Below are positions 1-6,301 of a stretch of DNA of 20,298 nt, piece by piece; the first letter of the stretch is position 1; each line of letters starts with the position of its first letter. Both the position numbers and the translations under genes were made by a program. Source of the stretch: a virus; IMG/VR virus record IMGVR_UViG_3300020454_000111, positions 1 through 20,298 of that record; one strand, 5' to 3'. Below the pieces are notes generated by a model that worked only from the letters and a program-made list of their open reading frames with translations, searched no databases and had not been told where the DNA came from.

Positions 1-416
1 CAAACGGAATTGAACCTCCTAGAGGATACTTGTCCATTAAAAAATCAAAGAAAGGACCTCTTAAGCAGATTGTTCCAGCGTACCAGTCTTTGAAACAACA
101 TTATACATTGTTATGGGACATGCCTAACAATGATGGTTATGTTAAAATTGTTGCAGTAATGCAGAAATTCTTTGATCAAGCTATCAGTGGTAACTGGTCA
201 TACAATCCAGAAAATTATCCTAATAATGAAGTTCCTACTAGTGTAATGGCACAAGATCTTCTAACTACATACAAATACGGTTGGAAGACATCATACTACC
301 AGAATACTTATGACAATAAGACTGATGAGGTAGAGGAAAAACCAGTAGAGAACAAAGTATCAAGTTTATTAGACCAACTAAACGACGCAACGGAGTGCGA
401 TGCCTGTGCAATTTAA
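1..416 (+). CDS. nrdA: Ribonucleotide reductase class Ia large subunit, C-terminal part (partial)
   Basis: This is the 3' end of the gene for the catalytic alpha subunit of aerobic class I ribonucleotide reductase, which reduces ribonucleoside diphosphates to deoxy forms in the cytoplasm. The open frame runs in from the left edge (codons from position 3), so the N-terminus and active-site barrel lie outside the window. Visible are the NGIEPPRGY segment near the edge, the LLWDMPNNDGYVKIV and MQKFFDQAIS blocks, and the DLLTTYKYGWKTSYYQNT block, all matching the E. coli NrdA C-terminus as I remember it. The protein ends in a redox-active cysteine pair (C-D-A-C-A-I) that passes electrons from thioredoxin or glutaredoxin to the active site; E. 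coli has a wider CX4C spacing here. It overlaps nrdB by 17 bases, which suggests translational coupling. Identity is very secure. Confidence 0.95.
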   Translation, partial: NGIEPPRGYLSIKKSKKGPLKQIVPAYQSLKQHYTLLWDMPNNDGYVKIVAVMQKFFDQAISGNWSYNPENYPNNEVPTSVMAQDLLTTYKYGWKTSYYQNTYDNKTDEVEEKPVENKVSSLLDQLNDATECDACAI

Positions 417-1545
417 ACTAAACGATGGTAGTTCTACTACTACCAAGGGTAAGACTGTTTTTAATACAGATGTAGTAGATACTAAAAAACAAACAATGTT
501 TTTTGGTCAACCATTAGGGATACAAAGGTATGATGAATATAAGTATCCAGTATTTGAAAAATTAACACAACAAATGTTAGGATATTTCTGGAGACCTGAA
601 GAGGTATCACTCCAGAAAGATCGTGCAGACTATGAGGCATTGCGTCCAGAACAAAAGCATATCTATACATCTAATTTGAAGTATCAGATTATGCTTGATA
701 GTGTACAGGGTAGAGCACCTGGTATGGCATTTGCACCTTATTGTTCTATACCAGAACTAGAGGCTGCTATGAACATCTGGCAAACTATGGAGATGATTCA
801 TAGTAGATCCTATACATATATCATTAAGAACATTTATTCTAATCCATCAGAAGTATTTGATACTATCATTACAGACGATAGGATTTTGAGGAGAGCATCA
901 ACTGTAACTCAAGCGTATGATGATTTCTTACAAGCAGCAGAACAGATAGGTAAAGTCGGGGTACTTAATAAGCGTGAACTTAAAAGACATCTTTATAGGG
1001 CGGTAGCTAATGTCAACATCTTGGAGGGTATTCGTTTTTATGTATCTTTTGCTTGCTCTTTTGCTTTCGGTGAACTCAAACTCATGGAGGGATCAGCAAA
1101 GATCATCTCCCTCATTGCACGAGATGAGAATCAACACCTTGCACTCACCCAAACAATAATTAATAAGTGGCAGAAGGGTGATGATCCTGAGATGTTAGAG
1201 ATAATGAAAGAGGAAGAGAAATGGTTGTACCAAGCATTTGAGAATGCTGTTAATGAAGAGAAGAACTGGGCAGAGTATCTGTTCAAAGATGGTAGTATGA
1301 TTGGATTGAATGAGAAACTTCTATCACAGTATGTTGAGTGGATTGCTAATAAGAGAATGAGAAGTCTTGGTTTAGATCCTATCTATGATATTGCTATTAG
1401 AGCAAACCCTTTACCTTGGACACAGCATTGGATTAGTTCTAAAGGTCTACAGGTAGCACCACAGGAGACTGAAGTAGAATCTTATATTGTTGGTGGCATC
1501 AAGCATGATGTTAAGAAGGATACATTCTCAGGATTCCAATTATGA
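400..1545 (+). CDS. nrdB: Ribonucleotide reductase class Ia small subunit (tyrosyl-radical beta subunit)
   Basis: This is the radical-generating beta subunit, the partner of NrdA, and it is full length at 381 residues. The diiron ligands can be placed: D100 in the LDSVQGR block, E131 and H134 in MEMIHSRSYTYI, E209 in ILEGIRFY, and E243 and H246 in RDENQHLAL. The radical tyrosine is Y138, so this is a class Ia/T4-type enzyme and not a tyrosine-less class Ic form. The C-terminal tail TFSGFQL is the peptide that docks onto NrdA. The start is supported by GGAG at 392-395, five bases before the ATG inside the end of nrdA. The frame is uninterrupted, so there is no nrdB intron of the kind found in T4. 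Confidence 0.97.
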   Translation: MPVQFKLNDGSSTTTKGKTVFNTDVVDTKKQTMFFGQPLGIQRYDEYKYPVFEKLTQQMLGYFWRPEEVSLQKDRADYEALRPEQKHIYTSNLKYQIMLDSVQGRAPGMAFAPYCSIPELEAAMNIWQTMEMIHSRSYTYIIKNIYSNPSEVFDTIITDDRILRRASTVTQAYDDFLQAAEQIGKVGVLNKRELKRHLYRAVANVNILEGIRFYVSFACSFAFGELKLMEGSAKIISLIARDENQHLALTQTIINKWQKGDDPEMLEIMKEEEKWLYQAFENAVNEEKNWAEYLFKDGSMIGLNEKLLSQYVEWIANKRMRSLGLDPIYDIAIRANPLPWTQHWISSKGLQVAPQETEVESYIVGGIKHDVKKDTFSGFQL

Positions 1546-1763
1546 CTAAACCATATGATGACTCTAACTGGAGAGAGGAATACAAGAACTTTACCTCTAG
1601 TAAGTATGAATTAGATTTACTTGAGAATGGTCCTCATAGTTTATCTCAATCTTGGATGATGGGTGCATTACATAACAAGTGGAAGAAGATCAAAGGGTAT
1701 AAAGATCCAGAACCGCCTGACTGTCAATCATCCTTTAGTGAATTTTCTAATAAATACAAGTAG
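1542..1763 (+). CDS. Small conserved-type cyanophage protein, function unknown
   Basis: This 73-residue acidic and aromatic-rich protein starts on the ATGA that also holds the nrdB stop, so it is probably translationally coupled to nrdB. AGGA at 1530-1533, eight bases upstream, supports the start. I recognise no domain. The sequence is hydrophilic, with no signal peptide, membrane segment or cysteine motif (a single Cys near the C-terminus). The position directly behind nrdA-nrdB suggests co-expression with nucleotide metabolism, but that is context only. I am fairly sure it is a real gene because of the overlap, the ribosome binding site and the codon use; I have no functional assignment. 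Confidence 0.7.
   Translation: MTKPYDDSNWREEYKNFTSSKYELDLLENGPHSLSQSWMMGALHNKWKKIKGYKDPEPPDCQSSFSEFSNKYK
1749..1756 (+). promoter_or_regulatory. Candidate T4-type late promoter (AATAAATA)
   Basis: The octamer AATAAATA fits the NATAAATA late-promoter motif of T4-like cyanophages. It lies in the last codons of the upstream small gene, about 20 bases before the GTG of the next small gene. The motif is short and AT-rich, so a chance match is possible. Confidence 0.3.
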
Positions 1764-1778
1764 TATAGAGTGTTAATT

Positions 1779-1925
1779 GTGGAAACTAAAGTATACGATA
1801 CTATATTAGAGTACCTATTTGAGAATGATATAGCTGACCATTTAGATCATGCTCATGCTATAATGCATGACCTAGATCCAGAAGAAGTGGATTTCATTCT
1901 AGAGGAAAAAAAAGTTACTGAATGA
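1779..1925 (+). CDS. Small acidic protein with GTG start, function unknown
   Basis: An open frame fills the gap between the genes ending at 1763 and starting at 1922. From the GTG at 1779 it encodes 48 residues beginning M-E-T-K-V-Y-D-T-I-L-E-Y and ending in E-E-K-K-V-T-E. An in-frame GTG at 1770 would add three residues, but AGAG at 1767-1770 lies eight bases from the 1779 GTG and favours the shorter form. The product is acidic and probably helical, with a His-rich middle (ADHLDHAHAIMHD). The stop overlaps the next ATG (ATGA at 1922-1925), as between most genes here. I recognise no family. Confidence 0.6.
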   Translation: METKVYDTILEYLFENDIADHLDHAHAIMHDLDPEEVDFILEEKKVTE

Positions 1926-2506
1926 ACGACAAACATTATGGAGGGTATCCACCCTCACCTGTGAACATAAACGAATATTTAAATGAATGTGCTGATGTTA
2001 TAAGGAACCATCAGATCGACATGGATGAAGAAGATATATTAAATTTACTACAGATAAAATATAGATGGCCAGAACCATCTATGAATATTCTTAACCAGTG
2101 TGGTGTTGTATCCACTGGTTTTTTTGATAAGGATAATTTTATAATTTATGAGAGGTGGAAAAGATTATATGATTATGGTTTTACTACACTACTAAGAAAT
2201 GTTCTTGACCTAACAGGTCAACTAAGAGAGTTGAACGAAAAACTTTTACCACTAAGAGGATCAGATACTATTGCTAACTTTTATTTAAGTAAAGGTACTG
2301 AGACTAGAAGACCTAGTTATGATCCACACAACCATGATTATAATGTTATAGTAAAACCTATCTACGGATCATCTACTTGGGTAATTAATGGTCAGTCACA
2401 AAAGGCAACACCAGATTCTATAGTAATTGTACCAGCATTCTCACAACACTCTGTGATAGAGAGCACTGAACCTAGGTTATCATTGACACTAAATTTGACT
2501 GGATAA
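1922..2506 (+). CDS. Cupin-fold protein, function unknown
   Basis: This is a 194-residue protein. Residues 1-115 look mostly helical and match nothing I recognise. The C-terminal third reads as a cupin beta-barrel: H136 and H138 (PHNHDYNVIVKPIYG) resemble cupin motif 1, and the VIVPAFSQH stretch ending at H176 resembles motif 2. Together these would give a three-histidine site for Fe or another divalent metal. The family holds dioxygenases, isomerases and binding proteins, so the reaction cannot be named. It starts on an ATGA overlap with the preceding small gene. It is the first of six beta-helix metalloprotein candidates in this part of the genome. A non-enzymatic cupin is possible. Confidence 0.6.
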   Translation: MNDKHYGGYPPSPVNINEYLNECADVIRNHQIDMDEEDILNLLQIKYRWPEPSMNILNQCGVVSTGFFDKDNFIIYERWKRLYDYGFTTLLRNVLDLTGQLRELNEKLLPLRGSDTIANFYLSKGTETRRPSYDPHNHDYNVIVKPIYGSSTWVINGQSQKATPDSIVIVPAFSQHSVIESTEPRLSLTLNLTG

Positions 2507-2509
2507 ATA
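2502..2509 (+). promoter_or_regulatory. Candidate T4-type late promoter (GATAAATA)
   Basis: GATAAATA overlaps the stop codon of the cupin gene and lies about 26 bases before the GIY-YIG gene, in the short gap where a promoter would be expected. It fits NATAAATA. No well-spaced -10 follows the nearby TTGACA at 2483-2488, so an early-type promoter is not supported here. Confidence 0.35.
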
Positions 2510-2534
2510 AGAAAAACGGATTGGAAATTATGAA

Positions 2535-2975
2535 ATGGTTGAAGGAGGAGTTTACGAAAACCCCTGGTTATATGAGGCTAAACCTTTTACTTCTAATGAC
2601 ATTGGCAAGTTCTTCGGTTTTGTCTACAGGATTACTAATATACAAACTGGCAAACAATACATCGGTAGAAAATACTTCGTACAGAAACGGAAACCTAGAG
2701 GAGGTAAGAGAAGAGTTACATCGGAGTCTGACTGGAAGCGGTACTACGGAAGCTCTGATGAACTTAAACGAGACATTAAAGAGTTTGGTAAACTAGGATT
2801 CAAAAGAGAAATAATAAGTCTCCATACAACAGTAGGCAAGACAAATTTTGAAGAGACTAGACAGTTGTTTCTTAATAATGTCCTGACAGAAAGCTTGACG
2901 GATGGCACACCTGCCTACTATAATAGTAACATCCTAGGGCGGTATTATCGTAAGGATTACTTCGATGACCTATAA
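2535..2975 (+). CDS. GIY-YIG family nuclease (possible free-standing homing endonuclease)
   Basis: This is a 146-residue protein with a GIY-YIG nuclease core. The first motif is G29-F-V-Y31 (GFVYRITN), the second is Y42-I-G44 followed by the expected Arg (YIGRKYF), and a Glu in FEETRQLF near residue 106 is a plausible metal ligand. The lysine/arginine-rich stretch KRKPRGGKRR (51-60) could contact DNA. I see no separate C-terminal DNA-binding domain such as the NUMOD or zinc modules of intron endonucleases, so it is a minimal form. GIY-YIG enzymes cut DNA and in T-even phages often act as homing endonucleases, several of them near nrd genes. Here it sits between nrdB and talC. Both the homing role and a phage-specific repair or cleavage role are inference. 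The frame that opens at 2521 overlaps it and looks spurious. Confidence 0.72.
   Translation: MVEGGVYENPWLYEAKPFTSNDIGKFFGFVYRITNIQTGKQYIGRKYFVQKRKPRGGKRRVTSESDWKRYYGSSDELKRDIKEFGKLGFKREIISLHTTVGKTNFEETRQLFLNNVLTESLTDGTPAYYNSNILGRYYRKDYFDDL
2895..2924 (+). promoter_or_regulatory. Sigma-70-like promoter TTGACG-N18-TATAAT
   Basis: A -35 box TTGACG (2895-2900) and a perfect -10 TATAAT (2919-2924), 18 bases apart, lie in the 3' end of the GIY-YIG gene. The predicted transcript would start near 2931, about 34 bases before the ATG at 2965, which has AAGGA at 2952-2956. It could drive the oxygenase-like gene and talC using the host RNA polymerase. Confidence 0.5.
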
Positions 2976-3537
2976 AATACTAAAATACCCTACTCCAGAG
3001 AATGTAAATCCTTCATTGTTTAAAGCAATAAAGGATGAAAATTTATCTATGGGTGTTGGACTCCCTCCAGAGTTTCCTTATCCTTGTCAAGGTGCTTATA
3101 AAACTTGGCACTTTATCACACATAATAGGGATAAAATAGAGGGTGCTGATACACTACTAACATGGATAGAAACACAACTTCCTCAAGTTGCCTATGACTT
3201 TGCTGATGGTGGTAGGTATATAGGTGGTCTAGGTTATGAACCCAATGGATTTATCATTGATAGATGTTGGGGAATTTATTATCAGACTGCAGATAAGGTA
3301 GCAATGCATGATCATTTTCCTTTCTGTATGACCTTTGTATACTATGTAAACACTCCTAGTGGTTGTGCTCCTACTGTAGTAGAAAAGGAGGAAATATATC
3401 CAGAAGCAGGTCAATGTCTTTTTATCCCTGGACATGTCATGCATGGAGTACCAGAAACTAAAGAGTCTGGTAGATGTATTATTGCAGGGGATATATTATA
3501 CACTTCACCAAAACCTAATGAAAATTTTTATAGATAG
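2965..3537 (+). CDS. Putative 2OG-Fe(II) oxygenase (HxH...H...R double-stranded beta-helix protein)
   Basis: This 190-residue protein has a C-terminal beta-helix core. H115-D-H117 (VAMHDHFPF) is followed by a hydrophobic YYV strand, an IPGHVMHGV block with H160, and R170, which is placed where 2OG oxygenases bind the 2-oxoglutarate carboxylate. The layout recalls the phage and bacterial family with HxH followed by a GVYYV-type strand (TIGR02466-like). The first metal motif is HxH instead of the more usual HxD, so a cupin with another cofactor is possible. The substrate is unknown. It overlaps the GIY-YIG gene by 11 bases and talC by 20. AAGGA at 2952-2956, eight bases before the ATG, supports the start, and a promoter candidate precedes it. 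Confidence 0.6.
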   Translation: MTYKILKYPTPENVNPSLFKAIKDENLSMGVGLPPEFPYPCQGAYKTWHFITHNRDKIEGADTLLTWIETQLPQVAYDFADGGRYIGGLGYEPNGFIIDRCWGIYYQTADKVAMHDHFPFCMTFVYYVNTPSGCAPTVVEKEEIYPEAGQCLFIPGHVMHGVPETKESGRCIIAGDILYTSPKPNENFYR

Positions 3538-4162
3538 TGCTGATGTCCCAACCATTCTCAAGCACTTTGAGACTGGACTAATCGATGGTGTAACAACTAA
3601 CCCAACTCTTATCAGGAAAGGTGGAAAGGATCCAGAAGATGTGTACCGTGAACTATCAATAGCAGGTATACCTGATGTTAGTATGGAAGTAGTTGAAGAT
3701 ATGACCTTTGAAGGTCAAAGACTTGCTGCTGAGTACAAGGATGTATGTACCGTTAAAGTTCCATGCACACCTGAGGGATTAAAAACTTGTAAAGAACTAT
3801 CTGATAATGGTATCAGAGTTAATGTAACTCTTATCTTCTCACAAGCACAAGCAATTCTTGCTGCTAAGGCAGGTGCTGCTTATGTGTCACCGTTTGTAGG
3901 TAGAGTTGATGACAATTCATTCGGTGGTCTATGCTTAGTTAAGGATATTGCTAAGGTATTCAAAGAGCATATGGTAAGAACTGAAGTTCTAGCAGCATCT
4001 GTACGAGATGTAAGATCTGTAGGCAGAGCATTTGAATATGGTGCAGACATTGTTACTATGCCACCAACAGTTTTTGAGAAGATGTATAATCATATCCTTA
4101 CTGATAAGGGATTAGAATTATTCCAAGCAGACTATGAAGCAGTGTTAGGTATAAACTCGTAG
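3518..4162 (+). CDS. talC: Transaldolase, TalC/fructose-6-phosphate aldolase type
   Basis: This 214-residue enzyme belongs to the small transaldolase/FSA family, which moves a dihydroxyacetone unit between sugar phosphates in the pentose phosphate pathway. The fold signature is clear: MKIFIDSAD at the N-terminus, DGVTTNPTL at 23-31, the Schiff-base lysine K80 in TVKVPCT, and AAYVSPFVGRVDD. The start at 3518 is chosen because MKIFIDSA is the canonical N-terminus of the family; an upstream in-frame ATG at 3434 would add residues that look unrelated. It overlaps the preceding gene by 20 bases. Phage-borne talC is a well-known cyanophage auxiliary metabolic gene, thought to raise pentose phosphate flux and NADPH/ribose supply for dNTP synthesis, which fits the nearby nrdA/nrdB. 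Confidence 0.95.
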   Translation: MKIFIDSADVPTILKHFETGLIDGVTTNPTLIRKGGKDPEDVYRELSIAGIPDVSMEVVEDMTFEGQRLAAEYKDVCTVKVPCTPEGLKTCKELSDNGIRVNVTLIFSQAQAILAAKAGAAYVSPFVGRVDDNSFGGLCLVKDIAKVFKEHMVRTEVLAASVRDVRSVGRAFEYGADIVTMPPTVFEKMYNHILTDKGLELFQADYEAVLGINS

Positions 4163-4208
4163 GCATTTATTTTTGTTAAGTAGGCCGCCTTTTTTGAGGA
4201 TATCCTGA

Positions 4209-4215
4209 CTAAATA
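4209..4215 (+). promoter_or_regulatory. Candidate late-type promoter motif (CTAAATA)
   Basis: CTAAATA lies in the non-coding gap after talC, 70 bases before the next ATG. It is a close variant of the T4-type late motif (A/TATAAATA). I saw no good -35/-10 pair in this gap. The support is the location plus a weak motif. Confidence 0.25.
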
Positions 4216-4284
4216 GTGATAGAATTAAAGGGAAGAACATGACCTGATTCTTTATATCATGTAGTTAAGGTTACAGAGGTTAAA

Positions 4285-4461
4285 ATGTCTAATCACAATA
4301 TGATTTCATTCAATCAACTAGCAGAATGGACGGAATTCGATTCATCGCAAGATGAAAATCTAGTCAACGACTACTTTGATTGCTTGATCGAGTGTGATGA
4401 CAATCAGCAAACATGTAAACGAGTCTGTAAAGACTTACTAATCACTAACACAAAAGCCTAA
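4285..4461 (+). CDS. 58-residue twin CX3C protein, function unknown
   Basis: This short gene lies in the gap between talC and the next oxygenase. AGAGG at 4275-4279, five bases before the ATG, is a good ribosome binding site. The product has four cysteines, C33, C37, C44 and C48, arranged as CX3C-X6-CX3C within an acidic then basic helical region. That spacing could staple two helices with disulfides, as in CHCH/small-Tim proteins, or bind a metal; neither is shown. There is no signal peptide. It looks like one of the small proteins shared among cyanomyoviruses, though I cannot confirm this from sequence alone. The 122 bases between talC and this gene hold no other gene. Confidence 0.65.
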   Translation: MSNHNMISFNQLAEWTEFDSSQDENLVNDYFDCLIECDDNQQTCKRVCKDLLITNTKA

Positions 4462-4489
4462 GTTTATTTTAATTCATTCAAATACATAA

Positions 4490-4512
4490 CCCTTGACTGA
4501 TTCAGTCAGGGG
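4490..4512 (+). terminator. Stem-loop: possible terminator that also covers a -35 box
   Basis: A 10-base-pair stem (4490-4499 with 4503-4512, one G-U pair, loop ATT) sits 28 bases after the 58-residue gene. The stem is GC-rich at its base, as in cyanophage terminators, but the downstream tract is only TCTTAT, not a clean U-run. Its left arm contains the TTGACT -35 box of the next promoter, so it may act as a terminator, an operator or both. Confidence 0.5.
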
Positions 4513-4521
4513 TCTTATAAT
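4493..4521 (+). promoter_or_regulatory. Sigma-70-like promoter TTGACT-N17-TATAAT
   Basis: TTGACT (4493-4498) and perfect TATAAT (4516-4521) are 17 bases apart in non-coding DNA directly before an oxygenase gene. The expected start site (about 4528) coincides with the ATG at 4528/4531, so the transcript would be leaderless or nearly so. The -35 and most of the spacer lie inside a near-perfect inverted repeat. Confidence 0.7.
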
Positions 4522-4527
4522 GTCTAG

Positions 4528-5091
4528 ATGATGTCACATATTGTAGACGATCTCTTTGATTTACAGTTCCTCTGTCAGATGGAGGAAGTTATATTAGAGA
4601 TACCTATTCACACAACCAATACTGCAAACCCTAAGTCCTTTCCTATGGGACTGATAGGTAGTCACAGGTTATTTGGTACAGATATTTTTGTAAGGGAAGA
4701 TATAAATCGTATTACTAAACTACATGAGGATGCTGAAATATTTTTTGATGCCTTTGATATAATTAAAAGAGAATTATTTGAAGTCAATCTTTATCTTAGA
4801 AGGATAGATTTAAATCTACAATACTTTGGGCAAAATGGAACACCACATGTTGATGGTGAGGGAATGACTGTAATGATTATGAACAATACTAAATGGGATC
4901 CAGATTGGGGTGGACAATTTCAACTAGTTGTAGATGGTAAAGTTATAGAAGAGATAGAATATAAACCAGGTAGAATTGTTTTGTTTGATGCTGGTATACC
5001 ACACCGAGGTCTAGCACCCCTTAACAAATACGCTTATAGATATACTACAGTATACCGTGTGGTTATGGAAGATCTTGACAGGTTTTTCTAA
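4528..5091 (+). CDS. 2OG-Fe(II) oxygenase (prolyl-4-hydroxylase-like)
   Basis: This is a 187-residue protein of the prolyl-4-hydroxylase-like 2OG-Fe(II) fold. The N-terminus (HIVDDLFDLQFLCQMEEVI) resembles the opening helix of phage members. The core shows H107-V-D109 (GTPHVDGEG), a GGQF strand, H159 in FDAGIPHRG, and R171 in YRYTTVY; these are the iron triad and the 2-oxoglutarate-binding arginine. Such enzymes couple oxidation of 2-oxoglutarate to hydroxylation of a protein, nucleic acid or small molecule; the substrate is not evident. Tandem ATGs at 4528 and 4531 are both possible starts, with no ribosome binding site at normal distance. A promoter with its -10 seven bases upstream makes a leaderless mRNA likely. 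It is the first gene of the oxygenase island. Confidence 0.78.
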   Translation: MMSHIVDDLFDLQFLCQMEEVILEIPIHTTNTANPKSFPMGLIGSHRLFGTDIFVREDINRITKLHEDAEIFFDAFDIIKRELFEVNLYLRRIDLNLQYFGQNGTPHVDGEGMTVMIMNNTKWDPDWGGQFQLVVDGKVIEEIEYKPGRIVLFDAGIPHRGLAPLNKYAYRYTTVYRVVMEDLDRFF

Positions 5092-5103
5092 TACATTTAT
5101 AAT
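5075..5103 (+). promoter_or_regulatory. Perfect-consensus sigma-70 promoter TTGACA-N17-TATAAT
   Basis: Both hexamers match the bacterial consensus exactly with the ideal 17-base spacer. The -35 lies in the last codons of the oxygenase gene and the -10 lies in the gap. Transcription would start near 5110, which favours the ATG at 5150 as the start of the nitrilase-like gene. Confidence 0.75.
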
Positions 5104-5138
5104 AGGTAAAAAATTTATGGTCACTGAAAAAGATTATT

Positions 5139-5144
5139 GGGAGG
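5139..5144 (+). promoter_or_regulatory. Strong ribosome binding site GGGAGG deciding the start at 5150
   Basis: GGGAGG ends five bases before ATG 5150 and is among the best Shine-Dalgarno matches in the window. The alternative ATG at 5117 would lie only about seven bases inside the predicted transcript and has no such site. Confidence 0.6.
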
Positions 5145-5149
5145 GCAAC

Positions 5150-6301
5150 ATGACTCAAGAAGAATTTGAAGAAAATCTGCCTAAGTATGGGTATGAATAT
5201 ACACCTCTATCACCAAAGGGAGATTCTATACCCAAACAGGTAGAGTATAAAGAGAAAGTTAAGCTAACATCACCTGATGAGAACCCTAAAGGTGAACCAC
5301 AAACATGGCAGGGGTTTGGTTACCTAGCAGATACTGCACCTACCGATAGAATTATTAAGATGGCAGGTGCTCAGATTCCATGTGGCACAAACATACAGGC
5401 CAATAAAAAAGAAATATTTAAAGCAATTGATTGGGCAAAAGAAAATGAGGTTGATCATATCCTCACACCAGAAGGTTCTTTGTCAGGATGGTTAGGTGGA
5501 TGGGAAGATAAATTGGATGAGTTGACTGAAGCATTGAGAGAGGTTGAAGCGTATCAAGAAAAGGCAGGTGTTGGTTTACATCTAGGCACTAATTTTTATG
5601 AGTCAGAATATTTTGCTAACCAAGTTTTTAGAAATGAGATAAGGCATTACCATAAGAGTGGTAGGTTGATGTGCTGTACATTTAAAACAATGTGTTTAGA
5701 TAGACAAGCATCACATCCAAACCCACCATTAGAACATGTACTTAAGAGAGATAAAGATGATCAAATTACAATGATCAGATTAAGACAAGAAGATGAACCA
5801 CAAGCAAACTCTAATGAGTTTTGGAAAGAACCACTTGCTGCTGGTCTAATTTGTAATGATCTATGGGGTTATCAAGAGGGTGGTCAGCGTCCTCTTACAT
5901 CTGTCTTTAATCAGATGGGTTGTTTTAATCTTATTATGCATGCTACTAATGGTAGGAAAGGAAAGATAGAAGATTATGATTGGAAAATTTTTGATAAATG
6001 GCATGATGCATTTTTCCATATGACATCATTCAATACTGGTCTACCTATCCTTACAGTAGATGCATGTACTGCTTGGGAATGGGATGGTGATGAGGATTCA
6101 GTCGATGATTGTGTGACTTCTAGTCAGAGTGGAGTCATCACTCGCACTGGATGGGATGTTACAGTACCAAGAACAGGAAGACAATATTTTAAATGGGATC
6201 TTAAGATACCTAAACTAGAAGACAGATTTGAATTTGATGGTGGCAATCCTGCACCAACTAAAGATGGTATTAGTTACATGGATACAGGGATAGATAAATG
6301 A
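5150..6301 (+). CDS. Carbon-nitrogen hydrolase (nitrilase superfamily), substrate unknown
   Basis: This 383-residue protein (from ATG 5150) carries the nitrilase-superfamily catalytic triad: E108 in LTPEGSLSGW, K179 in CTFKTMCLDR and C235 in GLICNDLWG, each in its expected context. An N-terminal strand MAGAQIP (71-77) opens the alpha-beta-beta-alpha fold. Family members hydrolyse amides, nitriles or N-carbamoyl groups, or act as glutaminase domains. About 70 extra residues precede the fold and a long aromatic-rich tail follows it, so it fits none of the standard branches I know. An upstream ATG at 5117 adds 11 residues; the promoter at 5075-5103 and GGGAGG at 5139-5144 favour 5150. It lies among 2OG oxygenase genes and overlaps the next small gene by ATGA. 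Processing of a small nitrogen compound is a guess. Confidence 0.85.
   Translation: MTQEEFEENLPKYGYEYTPLSPKGDSIPKQVEYKEKVKLTSPDENPKGEPQTWQGFGYLADTAPTDRIIKMAGAQIPCGTNIQANKKEIFKAIDWAKENEVDHILTPEGSLSGWLGGWEDKLDELTEALREVEAYQEKAGVGLHLGTNFYESEYFANQVFRNEIRHYHKSGRLMCCTFKTMCLDRQASHPNPPLEHVLKRDKDDQITMIRLRQEDEPQANSNEFWKEPLAAGLICNDLWGYQEGGQRPLTSVFNQMGCFNLIMHATNGRKGKIEDYDWKIFDKWHDAFFHMTSFNTGLPILTVDACTAWEWDGDEDSVDDCVTSSQSGVITRTGWDVTVPRTGRQYFKWDLKIPKLEDRFEFDGGNPAPTKDGISYMDTGIDK

Noticed and set aside
2205-2221. Perfect 7-bp inverted repeat TTGACCT-AAC-AGGTCAA
   Set aside because: It lies inside the cupin coding sequence with no nearby gene start or promoter; most likely chance.
2483-2507. TTGACA followed by GATAAA as an early promoter for the GIY-YIG gene
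   Set aside because: The spacer is only 13 bases; the GATAAATA motif was kept as a late-promoter candidate instead.
2521-2796. Open frame starting just before the GIY-YIG gene, with a hydrophobic stretch
   Set aside because: It overlaps the GIY-YIG gene in another frame, has no recognisable protein pattern, and its hydrophobic run is the shadow of the nuclease codons.
3229-3444. Minus-strand open frames within oxygenase, gmd and nrdB genes
   Set aside because: They lie opposite strongly recognisable + strand genes, have no ribosome binding site or family pattern, and break the one-direction layout.
4161-4195. Possible terminator right after talC (AGGC...GCCT before six T)
   Set aside because: The stem is only three to four base pairs with a long or too-short loop, too weak to call.
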